In this document: positions 31,603 to 40,689 of the stretch, in pieces
How the letters are laid out: each line of letters begins with the position of its first letter
Position numbering within the stretch: the first letter of the stretch is position 1
Assembly: GCF_001747095.1 (NCBI RefSeq)
Contig: NZ_MDGP01000001.1
Location: forward strand, 2,649,001-2,713,000
Source of the DNA: Roseivirga sp. 4D4
GTDB lineage: Bacteria; Bacteroidota; Bacteroidia; Cytophagales; Cyclobacteriaceae
DNA length: 64,000 nucleotides
Direction: 5' to 3'
The notes under the pieces: model-generated
The model's database searches: none
What the model was told of the DNA's origin: nothing
What the model saw: only the letters and a program-made list of their open reading frames with translations
Made by a program: the position numbers and the translations under genes

Positions 31603-33690
31603 TTGTATAACCTTTCTACACTCCTTTCCAAGATTTCACTTCAGACAGAGTTCTCATCGTGGTTTATACCATTATGTCTGTTGGTTGGTGCAGGATATGC
31701 AGTACTGTTATACACGAAAAACTCTCCTTGGAGCAAATCTGTTAACCGACTCTTAGCAGGACTTCGCTTCGCCCTGATCAGCATCATGTGCTTTTTGATT
31801 TTGGGACCTCTGCTGAATCAAATCGAATTCTTTGAGGAAAAGCCGATCGTTGTACTGGCGGTAGATGATTCTGCTTCCCTACCCGATGGTTATGATTCCA
31901 CCCAATTTATTGAGGTAAGAAATCAAGTGGCTACTATGGCCGATCGATTAGAAGATGCCGATCTTGATGTCCGTATCAGGGGAATAGAAAGCTATTATGA
32001 CAATGCTTCTGACATTCAGTTCGATCAGCAAGCGACCAACCTTCATGGTATACTGAAAGGCGTTCGGCAGGATTTTGAACAACAAAACCTGGTCGGCACC
32101 ATACTTTTAAGTGACGGCATTCACAATTATGGCAGTTCGCCACAATTCCTCACCTTGAACTACCCCGTTTTCAGCGTGGGTGTAGGCGATACCATCCCTG
32201 CGCGTGATCTGAGTATCAAGCGCATTAACTATAACAAAGTAGTTTATCAGGGTAATCAATTCCCTTTGGTAGTAGACATTTATAATAATGGTTATGTAGA
32301 TGAGAATGTCAGTGTCGAAGTAAGAAAGCGAGGCGCTTTGGTGAGTTCTCAAAACCTCAGTCTCAAGGGTGATCAGGAAGTGAATAGCCTCGAATTTATT
32401 CTGGATGCGGAGACCATTGGCGTTGAAGCCTATAATATTGTCATCGTACCAAAAGAAGGCGAAAGCTCTACCGTCAACAATACCAGAAGGGCCTTTATTG
32501 AGACAGTTGATAGCAAACAAAAAATACTGATCGCTGCGGCATCGCCTCATCCTGATGTGAAAGCCCTGAAAAGCCTGATTGAATCAAAAGAAGGCACGGA
32601 AGTGCAAATCTACCTGGACGGCATTACCGAAGATACCCCTGACGGACCATTCGATTTGCTGATCATGCATCAGCTTCCTGGCGTCACAGATTTACCTCCT
32701 TGGTTAAACAGTTGGCTTGACAAAACGAACACTTGGTTTATTACGGGTACCGGGTCATTGAACACCATGAACCAAACCAATCCAGTGATTAGCTATCAGA
32801 GCTTCGGGCAATCTGATCTGGTTGGTGGAAACTTGAACCCCAATTTCGAGCTATTCTCTATTGACGAAACACTCCTTAGTCGAGGAAGAGACTATCCACC
32901 GATAAGAGCCCCTTACGGACAGTTTACCTTGAAAAACAATGCCAATATCTTCCTCTATCAAAAAATTGGTAATGTGCAGACCAACAGACCGCTGCTAAGT
33001 ATTTACAATGGGGATGAGAGAAAGTCTGCAGTACTTTCAGGTAGTGGCATATGGAAATGGAAACTTCAGGAAAGTGGCCTGTATGAAACCCCTGAACTGT
33101 TTAATGAATTGTTCGGCAAGCTGATTCAATACCTGGCAACCAAGGACGACAAGAGAAATTTTAGAGTCAGTACCACGGAAGAAAGCTATTTCGAAAGTGA
33201 GCCTGTGGAATTCAATACCGAAGTCTATAATGAGCTATTTGAAAAAGTCTACGACTATAATATCGACTTAAAGGTGACCAATAGTGAAAATGAAACTGTA
33301 GAGTATAACTACGTCAACACACCTACTGAGAACTATCAGTTAAATGGTTTGACACCAGGTGTTTATCGTTATACAGCCTCCACTAGTCTTGCAGGTAATC
33401 GGGAAGTGGCTAGCGGTAGTTTTGCTGTTCAGAAATTGGCTCTGGAAGACATTGACCTTACGGCCAACTTTCAACTGCTAAGGAATATCTCCAACAATTC
33501 GGAAGGCCAGTTCTTCCCTTTCAGTCAGGCCGATCAGGCAGTCGATGCCATAGAGGCGCTTAATCCAAAACCATTGGCTCGGTCCAATGAAAGACTGAAT
33601 CCAATCATCCATAACCCCTGGATTCTGCTCCTATTATTGGTACTACTCTCTGTGGAATGGTTTACCCGTAAGTACCACGGAAGCTATTAA
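31603..33690 (+). CDS. VWA-like membrane protein with glutamine-amidotransferase-like region
   Basis: A 695-residue membrane protein with two N-terminal TM helices (to ~72), then a von Willebrand-like segment (VLAVDDSASLPDG fits the DxSxS MIDAS core; TILLSDGIHNYG), beta-sandwich regions, a class-I-amidotransferase-like stretch (KILIAAASPHPDVKALKSL, FDLLIMHQLPG), and a final TM helix (ILLLLLVLLSVEWFT). Proteins of this layout occur beside MoxR/VWA clusters, but none are here. The start must be TTG at 31603 or later, because an in-frame TAA occupies 31597-31599. Function is unknown. Confidence 0.78.
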   Translation: MYNLSTLLSKISLQTEFSSWFIPLCLLVGAGYAVLLYTKNSPWSKSVNRLLAGLRFALISIMCFLILGPLLNQIEFFEEKPIVVLAVDDSASLPDGYDSTQFIEVRNQVATMADRLEDADLDVRIRGIESYYDNASDIQFDQQATNLHGILKGVRQDFEQQNLVGTILLSDGIHNYGSSPQFLTLNYPVFSVGVGDTIPARDLSIKRINYNKVVYQGNQFPLVVDIYNNGYVDENVSVEVRKRGALVSSQNLSLKGDQEVNSLEFILDAETIGVEAYNIVIVPKEGESSTVNNTRRAFIETVDSKQKILIAAASPHPDVKALKSLIESKEGTEVQIYLDGITEDTPDGPFDLLIMHQLPGVTDLPPWLNSWLDKTNTWFITGTGSLNTMNQTNPVISYQSFGQSDLVGGNLNPNFELFSIDETLLSRGRDYPPIRAPYGQFTLKNNANIFLYQKIGNVQTNRPLLSIYNGDERKSAVLSGSGIWKWKLQESGLYETPELFNELFGKLIQYLATKDDKRNFRVSTTEESYFESEPVEFNTEVYNELFEKVYDYNIDLKVTNSENETVEYNYVNTPTENYQLNGLTPGVYRYTASTSLAGNREVASGSFAVQKLALEDIDLTANFQLLRNISNNSEGQFFPFSQADQAVDAIEALNPKPLARSNERLNPIIHNPWILLLLLVLLSVEWFTRKYHGSY

Positions 33691-33731
33691 ATGTTAAATC
33701 AACTTAATTTTTAGTCCCCATATTGCAACAT

Positions 33732-33751
33732 TAAACTAATCATTTAGTTTA
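33732..33751. promoter_or_regulatory. 20-bp inverted repeat upstream of TPR lipoprotein
   Basis: TAAACTAA and TTAGTTTA arms with a 4-base loop, ending seven bases before the ATG of the TPR gene. Palindromic and A/T-rich, it overlaps the likely promoter or leader, so it is a candidate operator. Confidence 0.4.
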
Positions 33752-33758
33752 TTTGTAT

Positions 33759-34568
33759 ATGCGCACATTACTCCTTAACACAATCGCACTTGCAGTTCTT
33801 CTTTGCTCCTGTGATATGACGGCCGTTCGTGAAGAAGCCGATGAGCATATGAAAGCAGGTGACTTCAAAGCCGCTGCCGCTGCCTACGATCGGGTCATCA
33901 AGTTAGAACCAGAAGATAAGTATGCGCTCTTCAATCGTGCATTAGCCAATGAAAAGCTGGAGGAGTTTGACAAGGCCTATGATGATTATAATACGCTTCT
34001 AAGACTTCGATTCAATTCCAGAAAAGCCACTTTAGGCAGAGCCCGTTGCTCCTTTGAACTTGAGAATTTTGATGGTGTGGTATTTGACACCAATACGATA
34101 CTCAGTCTTGAACCTGATAACCTGGAAGCTCGTTCATTGCGTGGCAGAGCCTACGTCAAACTCGGGGAGTCTTATAATGGTATTGAAGACCTCGGTAAAT
34201 ACCTGAACGAACGACCAGATGATGTGCAGGCATTGATCAGTCGAGGTGCCGCTTGGGCTAGAGCCGGTAATGGTAGCTATGCCATTAAAGACTTTGATAA
34301 GGCACTAAAGATCGATCCTAATCTTCCAGTCGCCTATTTCAACAAAGCAGCTGTTTTTCTTCACTATGAAAATTACGATGAGGCGATAGATAACTACGAT
34401 CTCGCTATAAAGAAAAACCCTGAATACACTGAGGCTTATGCGCGAAGGGGTATGGCTAAACTCGCCTCGTCCTGGCATGGTGTAAGCTCGGCCTGCGCTG
34501 ACTTCAAGAAAGGAGATGCCATGGATGACGAGCTGGCTACCGCCTATATGGACGAGTATTGCAAATAA
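33759..34568 (+). CDS. TPR-repeat lipoprotein
   Basis: A ~269-residue exported protein with a lipobox (LLCSC, Cys ~18) and about seven tetratricopeptide repeats, e.g. GDFKAAAAAYDRVIKLEPED, AYDDYNTLLRLRF and YDEAIDNYDLAIKKNPEYTE. The C-terminal repeat SSACADFKKGDAMDDELA is the common cap in such Bacteroidota proteins. ATG at 33759 is preferred over an upstream TTG at 33753. It probably binds other envelope proteins; there is no enzymatic motif. A DoxX gene follows 37 bases later. Confidence 0.85.
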   Translation: MRTLLLNTIALAVLLCSCDMTAVREEADEHMKAGDFKAAAAAYDRVIKLEPEDKYALFNRALANEKLEEFDKAYDDYNTLLRLRFNSRKATLGRARCSFELENFDGVVFDTNTILSLEPDNLEARSLRGRAYVKLGESYNGIEDLGKYLNERPDDVQALISRGAAWARAGNGSYAIKDFDKALKIDPNLPVAYFNKAAVFLHYENYDEAIDNYDLAIKKNPEYTEAYARRGMAKLASSWHGVSSACADFKKGDAMDDELATAYMDEYCK

Positions 34569-34605
34569 TCTGATTCTCTCTTTTATTGTAGGAAATTCAT
34601 CTGAT

Positions 34606-35013
34606 ATGAAGAGACTACTGAAAACAGGCAAGAATTCTTCTGCCGTCAACTTTGGACTGCTCATCTTTAGAGTCGCCACAAGTTTGATGATGTTCACCCA
34701 CGGGTATCCTAAATTTCAAAAGGTGCTCAATGGTAATTTTCAATTTGGCGATCCACTGGGCATTGGGCCAGAAGCTTCCTTGATATTAGCTGCCTTTGGT
34801 GAGTTCATTTGTTCCATACTCTTGATTTTAGGACTGACCACGCGTTATGCCCTTGTTCCGCTGATGATTACCATGATTGTTGCACTGGCTACGGTACATC
34901 TTGATGATCCCTTCAGAGGGCAGGAAAAGGCATTCTTGTATCTATTGGCTTACCTGTTCTTGTTTATCACAGGCCCAGGGAAGTATTCTATGGATCAGAA
35001 ACTCTTTAATTAG
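34606..35013 (+). CDS. DoxX-family membrane protein
   Basis: A 135-residue four-helix membrane protein of the DoxX family (NFGLLIFRVATSLMMFTHGYPKF, ILAAFGEFICSILLILG, PLMITMIVALATVH, FLYLLAYLFLFITGPG). DoxX relatives are linked to thiosulfate/quinone redox or membrane thiol stress; the role here is unknown. ATG at 34606 is preferred because upstream in-frame sequence from 34516 lies within the TPR gene. Its end overlaps the convergent DUF6090-like gene by eight bases. Confidence 0.85.
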   Translation: MKRLLKTGKNSSAVNFGLLIFRVATSLMMFTHGYPKFQKVLNGNFQFGDPLGIGPEASLILAAFGEFICSILLILGLTTRYALVPLMITMIVALATVHLDDPFRGQEKAFLYLLAYLFLFITGPGKYSMDQKLFN

Positions 35014-35707
35014 GGGCTATTTCGGCATCGATTTTCTTAATAATAGATTCTATACTCGCAATGCCAGCATCAAACTGAGCCTTGGTACTTGCTTTGTACA
35101 GCATTCCCCATTGGACCAAATGCCTGAATTCATCCGTCCTGATCAGTGACATCAATTCTCTTTGCTTGGCTGGTCTTAATACGGCAAAGTTGAGGTTGGG
35201 AGCAAATGGAAAACGATCGATTGTAAATTTGATCAGCTTGTTTTTGACATGGTCAGAATCAATGCTCGTCCATTCATGAATGTTTTCATAAGAACGCTCA
35301 TACAAGCCAATGATCTCTTTTGAAAGGCCATCATTTTGAATGATATAAGTTGTTCCCAAGCTTTTCATTTCCTGATAAGTGATATCCTCAGGATTGAAGG
35401 GTAAGTAACTCAAAAGGGTCACGACATCCAGTGCGGTACTATCCTTGAATGGTGCATCGTTGGGCAGGAGAATCAGTCTTCTGGCAGATTCAATCTGCTT
35501 TGACATAAGTTCTGACCCAGCAGATAGAATAGTGCTGTCATTAATGAGGTTGGCCTTAAAACTCTTTAACAATTGCACTTCTTGTCTCTCCTCCTTTTTC
35601 TGCTGCCTGTACTCATTCAGTACAAAGGATACGGAAATACCGATGATCAGAATCATCAGCTCTGCCAGGAAGTATTTGATGTTTCGGGAAGATCCATTCT
35701 TCTTCAT
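35006..35707 (-). CDS. DUF6090-like membrane-anchored protein
   Basis: A 233-residue protein with one N-terminal TM helix (KYFLAELMILIIGISVSFVLNEY) just after a short basic head, then a long alpha-helical domain rich in Lys/Glu (RQQKKEERQEVQLLKSFKANL). This matches the DUF6090 pattern of Bacteroidota membrane-anchored proteins, function unknown. Met at 35707 (MKKNGSS) is preferred to an upstream Met at 35728 because the family starts with a short charged head. Confidence 0.6.
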   Translation of the reverse strand: MKKNGSSRNIKYFLAELMILIIGISVSFVLNEYRQQKKEERQEVQLLKSFKANLINDSTILSAGSELMSKQIESARRLILLPNDAPFKDSTALDVVTLLSYLPFNPEDITYQEMKSLGTTYIIQNDGLSKEIIGLYERSYENIHEWTSIDSDHVKNKLIKFTIDRFPFAPNLNFAVLRPAKQRELMSLIRTDEFRHLVQWGMLYKASTKAQFDAGIASIESIIKKIDAEIAPN

Positions 35708-35804
35708 AATGAGAAAGCTAAAAAACAATTTTCACACTCCATAATGGTGAGCGGTATTAAAAACTCAGGCTAAATCCTTTAATTTCAAACCAAATACTTT
35801 TTCA

Positions 35805-37127
35805 ATGGAAACTACCCTGGCTGCACATGAGGAATGGAGCCCTCTTAGGAAAATCGGCTTCAGATTTATTTTTATACTCTTCCTCCTATTCATTCTTCCC
35901 TTCCCATTCACTATCCCTTTGAATGTCTTCAATGAGTCTTGGCTCGACACTCAATTCAGTGACTTCTGGACTTGGGTCACCAATCTGGTTGGGACAAAAC
36001 TACTGGGCTTAAAGGAGCTTTCCAGTACTCCCACAGGTAGTGGAGACATGTCCTTTAATTGGGTGCAGTATGGTCTTTTTACCACGCTAGCATTAATTGG
36101 GACCATCATCTGGTCATTGATCGACAAAGGCCGAAAGAACTATTATCGCCCTTGGCGCTGGTTTGTACTCATCACCGTCTATTACCTGGTTTTCTATATG
36201 CTGCTCTATGGCTTTATCAAAGTCTTTTGGCTTCAAATGCCACAGCTAAGGATAGACCGATTACTCAGAACATATGGCCAATCAAGTCCGATGGGACTAC
36301 TCTGGACATTTATGGGTGCGTCCAAGACCTATTCCGTTTATGCCGGAATGAGCGAAGTGATCGCTGGTACATTGCTCATTTTCAGGAGGACCAGAACCCT
36401 CGGAGGACTCGTCACCTTCGGGGTAATGTTCAATGTCTTTATGCTCAATATGGCCTATGATGTGCCAGTAAAGCTTTTTTCAGCACAACTGATGTTCATG
36501 GGGCTTTATATCGCTATGATCGACCGAAAGGCCATTTTCGGTTTGTTACTCTTCCAAAAACCGGAGAAGATCACCCCATGGCCACCCATGTTTAAGACTC
36601 AATGGAAAAAGAACGTATTGCTACTAATTCAGGTACTACTCGTCTTCTATTTCTTCCAGTCACAAATCAGTCGGGACTTGAGGAGCAGGAAACAATATGG
36701 AGAGCTAAGACCCAAATCAGCGCTATTGGGTCTTTATGATGTAGAGCATTATATAAAAAATGGAGACACTTTACCTCCACTATTGACGGACAAGGAAAGG
36801 TGGCAACGCCTCATCTTTGAAGATCCAAATCGATCGATTGCCATATTTATGGACGATAGGGTCAGGTACTATTCAAGTACGATCGACACCGTTGAAATGA
36901 CCGTGACTTTCACCATTGGAAGAGACTCGCTCAAAAAGGAATATCCCCTATCCTATCAGAAGCTAGATGATGGCCTTACCCTAAGTGGAGTTTTTGAGCA
37001 GGACACACTACAAATGAAGTTGAAGACCTATGATCTATCCAACTTCTATCTGACCAATCGAGGTTTTAATTGGGTAAATGAGGTCCCTTGGCACCGATAC
37101 GATCCTAACCCGAAGCCCAACTGGTAG
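35805..37127 (+). CDS. multi-spanning DoxX-like membrane protein
   Basis: A 440-residue inner-membrane protein with about seven or eight hydrophobic helices in the first 290 residues, including VLITVYYLVFYMLLYGFIKVF and MGLLWTFMGASKTYSVYAG, and a soluble C-terminal domain of beta strands (~310-440). The middle part GMSEVIAGTLLIFRRTRTLGGL resembles DoxX-type membrane proteins. Function is unknown. It reads divergently from the DUF6090-like gene, with 97 bases between the starts. Confidence 0.72.
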   Translation: METTLAAHEEWSPLRKIGFRFIFILFLLFILPFPFTIPLNVFNESWLDTQFSDFWTWVTNLVGTKLLGLKELSSTPTGSGDMSFNWVQYGLFTTLALIGTIIWSLIDKGRKNYYRPWRWFVLITVYYLVFYMLLYGFIKVFWLQMPQLRIDRLLRTYGQSSPMGLLWTFMGASKTYSVYAGMSEVIAGTLLIFRRTRTLGGLVTFGVMFNVFMLNMAYDVPVKLFSAQLMFMGLYIAMIDRKAIFGLLLFQKPEKITPWPPMFKTQWKKNVLLLIQVLLVFYFFQSQISRDLRSRKQYGELRPKSALLGLYDVEHYIKNGDTLPPLLTDKERWQRLIFEDPNRSIAIFMDDRVRYYSSTIDTVEMTVTFTIGRDSLKKEYPLSYQKLDDGLTLSGVFEQDTLQMKLKTYDLSNFYLTNRGFNWVNEVPWHRYDPNPKPNW

Positions 37128-37194
37128 ACTAAAGCGACCAATTCAATACAGTTCTTGACCATTTCGTTACTCTTAATTTGATTAATTAAACAAA

Positions 37195-37240
37195 TGTTAA
37201 TTATATTCGTCACCATATTATAAACAATTGTTAATTATAT
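37195..37240. promoter_or_regulatory. direct repeats in PadR promoter/leader
   Basis: TGTTAATTATAT occurs at 37195-37206 and again at 37229-37240, the second copy running into the PadR start codon. The latter is preceded by the palindrome AACAATTGTT (37223-37232). A-T-rich sites of this type are usual PadR operators, so this is the likely autoregulatory region. Confidence 0.45.
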
Positions 37241-37574
37241 GAGTGAATATTCCCTTGGATCACTAGAAGAGACCATTCTGGTGATTGTATTAATGAAAGA
37301 GGAGAGTTATGGTGTTGAGATAGCCAAAGTCTATGAGAATCATGTCAAACAGAGCATATCGCTCCCTGCCATCCATATTGTACTAAAGCGACTGGAGAAG
37401 AAGGGTCTGGTAAAATCTTCATTTGGTGAGCCCACGCCTGAGCGGGGCGGCAAGCGAAAGAAGTATTATCAGGGTACGCCAGCCGGTTACCGAATCGCTC
37501 AAGAACTCCAGCAACGCAGATCAGAAATGTGGTCGCTGGTTCCCAAAACATCATTACAGTATGGCCTCATTTAA
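37239..37574 (+). CDS. PadR-family transcriptional regulator
   Basis: A 111-residue winged-helix regulator: LGSLEETILVIVLMKEESYGVEI (helix 1-2), AIHIVLKRLEKKGLVKSSFGE (recognition helix and wing start), and GGKRKKYYQGTPAGYRI (wing and dimer arm). PadR proteins repress neighbouring transporters or detoxification genes. Its stop overlaps the start of the FtsX-type permease by 14 bases, a tight coupling seen in many Bacteroidota, so it probably controls that permease and itself. Confidence 0.9.
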   Translation: MSEYSLGSLEETILVIVLMKEESYGVEIAKVYENHVKQSISLPAIHIVLKRLEKKGLVKSSFGEPTPERGGKRKKYYQGTPAGYRIAQELQQRRSEMWSLVPKTSLQYGLI

Positions 37575-40137
37575 GAGCCCTCCACATTGGGCCTTACGGC
37601 TTTTACAATACATCTGCCCCACTGACCTGGTCGAAGAAGTGGAAGGAGATTTATATGAAGCCTTTCAGTGGCGCGCTACTGAAAAGGGGATCTCCTATGC
37701 ACGCAGAAAATACATTTTCGAGGTAATCAGATGCCTCAGGTACTTTAGAATCAAAGTTCAAACTCAAAATAATAGTGTCATGTTAATCAAGAATTATTTC
37801 AAAATCGGCATCCGGTTTCTATGGAAAACCAGAGGCTATTCCAGTCTCAACATCCTGGGCCTCGCTCTGGGAATTGCCATCAGTTGGCTCGCTTATATCT
37901 TCGTCACAGACGAGCAATCATTTGATGGCTTTTATGCCAATGGCGATTATGTCTATAGACCCACTGCCACTATGAGCAGTGCGGATCGTGTGGATCGCTT
38001 TGCCGGTTCTTCTTATATCATGGGGGAAGAATTTCCCAATCAGATACCTGAAATCATCAGGAGCAGTCGGTTCAAAAATGCCTCAACCTTGGTGAAAGTG
38101 AAGGACGCCTATCAGCAAGAGTCCTTCCATTATGCCGATCGTGATTTCTTCGAAATATTTTCCGTGGATTTTCTCATCGGCAACCCTGGAGAGTTTACTG
38201 ATCCACTCTCGATAGTAGTTTCAGAAGCTACTGCCGACCGCCTTGGTATTGCAAAAGCGAGCGGCCAACAAGAGATCACCGTCTCAGCAGGAGAAGAAGA
38301 TCAGACATTAAAAGTAGTTGGCATCTATAAAGATTTCCCACTGAATACTTCTATCAGGCCGCAAATCATCTTCCCCTTTTCTAGCTGGGCTGCTGACAAC
38401 GAGCGTAGAACAAAAGTCTGGTTCGACATCAACATGAACTCCTTCTTTCAAATCGACCCCAACTCAAGTGCTGAAGTGGTTGAACAAAAGATGAATGACG
38501 TCTTTCCAGAAGATCCGGAATTGGAAGAAGTTGAGGTTCGTTTAGGGCTTCAGGCATTGACGGATATACACCTCAACCCTGAGTTCGGTACAGGCAATGG
38601 CATTGCGGCCAGAGGGGATAACGAATTGATTACCATTGTGACCATCATTGGAATATTCTGCCTGCTGATCGCCTGTGTAAACTACGCCAATTTCGCTGTA
38701 GGTAATTACATCATCCGATTGAAAGAAGTTGCGCTTCGCAAAGTATTCGGAGCTGAAAAGACTTCGGTATTCAAGCAGTTTGTGGCAGAAGCATTTATCT
38801 CGGCCTTTCTCGCCTTAATCTTATCAATAGTGTTTATGGCACTGATGCTACCAGGTTTCGCTCAATATGCTGAGAAAACCTATACACTCGACATCATCTT
38901 TAACAGCGAGGTGCTCTTTGGTGGAATGCTCATACTCGTGGTGGTCACCTTGCTTTCTGGCATCTACCCTGCGCTATTATTATCACGTTACAAAACCATT
39001 AATGGGCTCAAGGGCAAATCGAAACTAGGAGGTAAAAACTATTTGGCCAAGGGCCTGATCACCCTTCAGTTTGCCATTTCAGCCTTTCTAATCGCGGGTA
39101 TGCTTACCATGAATGGTCAGCTCAGTTTCTTGCTGAATCATGACCTCGGCTATTCCGGAGAAAAAGTGGTGCGGATATTCAGACCCATCCAAGACGCACA
39201 AACTAAAGAGAGCTTTAAAAATGACATATTGGCTGTTGCTGGCGTAGAAAATGTGACCATCACTTCAGGCTTTAATGGGACCAATTATAAAGATGAGAAT
39301 GATGTAAGGGTAGATGTACGTCACGCTCGTATAGACCCTGATTATATTGAAACGATGGGCATAGAACTTGTCGATGGGAGAAGTTTTAGCCGGGAAATAT
39401 CCACCGATGTCACGGGAGCTGTCATTGTGAATGAGGCATTTTTGGAGAAGACAAAGCTCGAAAACCCCATTGGCAAGCAAATCTATTTCGGTTATGGCGA
39501 GTTCCAAAAGCCAACCATTGTGGGCGTTGTTAAGAATTTCAATTTCGAGTCTTTACGTTCTGGAGTAGATCCTCTGGTCATGTGGATGGGTGATCGACTG
39601 CTCACCTATAATACCTATATCAAGTTCTCAGATATCAGTCAAGACAAGATAGCCCAGATAGAGGCGATCCACGACCGATACTTCTCCCCTTATCCGTTCA
39701 GCTATGGTTTCGTGGAAGATGACATTGCTAATCGATATGCTTTAGAGGCAAGTATCAAGAAGATTGCCCAGGTAGGCTCGGCAGCGGCTATATTCCTTTC
39801 CTGCCTTGGACTCATGGGTTTTGTGGGCAACCAAATCCGTCAGCAAATGAAGGATGTGAGCGTCCGAAAAGTCGTTGGAGCTAATGGCAAGCAAATCTTT
39901 GGCCTCTACCTCAGCAAATACATCTGGCTTTTGTTGATTGGCGCAGCAGTGGGACTTGCCGTGGCAGTTAGTATAATGACGGACTGGCTGAACAACTATA
40001 CCTACAAAATTGACTTTGGCTGGACCATTGGCGCTGCGGCTCTAATTACCGTTTTGGGAGTAGCGATATTGACGGTATTCTCTCAGTTATACAGAGCACT
40101 GCGTGCCAATCCGATTACTTACCTAAAGGAGGAATAA
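37561..40137 (+). CDS. FtsX/MacB-like permease with permease-prefix domain
   Basis: An ABC-type permease of ~858 residues. The first ~75 residues are a permease prefix domain 2 (ALRLLQYICPTDLVEEVEGDLYEAF). Two MacB-type periplasmic domains and two FtsX domains follow, with TM helices around VTIIGIFCLLIACVNYANF, LILSIVFMALMLPGF, a central pair, and a C-terminal FtsX set with DVSVRKVVGANGKQIFGLYL. The true start is ATG 37561; an upstream frame start at 37423 lies within padR. An ATPase partner is not adjacent, as is common for this fusion-prefix group. The substrate is unknown. Confidence 0.88.
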   Translation: MASFKSPPHWALRLLQYICPTDLVEEVEGDLYEAFQWRATEKGISYARRKYIFEVIRCLRYFRIKVQTQNNSVMLIKNYFKIGIRFLWKTRGYSSLNILGLALGIAISWLAYIFVTDEQSFDGFYANGDYVYRPTATMSSADRVDRFAGSSYIMGEEFPNQIPEIIRSSRFKNASTLVKVKDAYQQESFHYADRDFFEIFSVDFLIGNPGEFTDPLSIVVSEATADRLGIAKASGQQEITVSAGEEDQTLKVVGIYKDFPLNTSIRPQIIFPFSSWAADNERRTKVWFDINMNSFFQIDPNSSAEVVEQKMNDVFPEDPELEEVEVRLGLQALTDIHLNPEFGTGNGIAARGDNELITIVTIIGIFCLLIACVNYANFAVGNYIIRLKEVALRKVFGAEKTSVFKQFVAEAFISAFLALILSIVFMALMLPGFAQYAEKTYTLDIIFNSEVLFGGMLILVVVTLLSGIYPALLLSRYKTINGLKGKSKLGGKNYLAKGLITLQFAISAFLIAGMLTMNGQLSFLLNHDLGYSGEKVVRIFRPIQDAQTKESFKNDILAVAGVENVTITSGFNGTNYKDENDVRVDVRHARIDPDYIETMGIELVDGRSFSREISTDVTGAVIVNEAFLEKTKLENPIGKQIYFGYGEFQKPTIVGVVKNFNFESLRSGVDPLVMWMGDRLLTYNTYIKFSDISQDKIAQIEAIHDRYFSPYPFSYGFVEDDIANRYALEASIKKIAQVGSAAAIFLSCLGLMGFVGNQIRQQMKDVSVRKVVGANGKQIFGLYLSKYIWLLLIGAAVGLAVAVSIMTDWLNNYTYKIDFGWTIGAAALITVLGVAILTVFSQLYRALRANPITYLKEE

Positions 40138-40159
40138 CAACACCACTCATCAGAAAAAC

Positions 40160-40198
40160 AGGCCTCAAAGTGTGATTCAACACCTTGAGGCCTTTTTG
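40160..40198 (+). terminator. rho-independent terminator after permease
   Basis: Perfect 9-bp stem AGGCCTCAA / TTGAGGCCT with three further inner pairs and an 8-base loop, followed by TTTTTG. It ends the padR-permease transcript 23 bases after the stop codon. Confidence 0.85.
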
Positions 40199-40246
40199 TT
40201 GCTTAAAAAGTAATTATATTATATGATCACTTTTTAAACTTATTCC

Positions 40247-40657
40247 ATGACAACTGCCGGATATTCAGGCACACCTTTAGCCAAAAAACTCGGAATAAAG
40301 GATCAATACGCTTGCCACTTTTTGCAGATCCCTGAGTATTACTTCAACCTATTCGAAGCAATGCCCGACATAGAAGCCATCGAAGAACCGAAGGCCGAGA
40401 GCGTTGACTTTGCTCATGTATTCCTTATGTCTCAGGAGGGTATGAAATCTCTGATTCCGCCTGTCAAAGATTACCTCAAGAAAGACGGCTCCCTCTGGAT
40501 CTCGTGGCCAAAGAAAGCCTCAAAGCTCAAAACTGACCTTGATGGTAATGTGATCAGAAGTTTTGGCTTGGATATCGGACTGGTAGATGTCAAAGTAGCT
40601 GCCATTGATGACATCTGGTCTGGACTAAAGTTTATGTACCGAGTAAAGGATAGGTGA
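40247..40657 (+). CDS. DUF3052-family protein
   Basis: A 136-residue cytoplasmic protein of the DUF3052 family (YSGTPLAKKLGIKDQYAC at the start; DGSLWISWPKKASKLKTDL near the centre; SGLKFMYRVKDR at the end), all family landmarks. The biochemical role is unknown. It stands alone between the permease terminator and an AT-richer membrane gene. Confidence 0.83.
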   Translation: MTTAGYSGTPLAKKLGIKDQYACHFLQIPEYYFNLFEAMPDIEAIEEPKAESVDFAHVFLMSQEGMKSLIPPVKDYLKKDGSLWISWPKKASKLKTDLDGNVIRSFGLDIGLVDVKVAAIDDIWSGLKFMYRVKDR

Positions 40658-40689
40658 ACATTCAATTATTTTTTAGCATAAATTCATAG

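Noticed and set aside
37423..37560. Upstream extension of the permease frame
   Set aside because: It runs inside padR in another frame and lacks permease-prefix similarity; ATG 37561 gives the family start.
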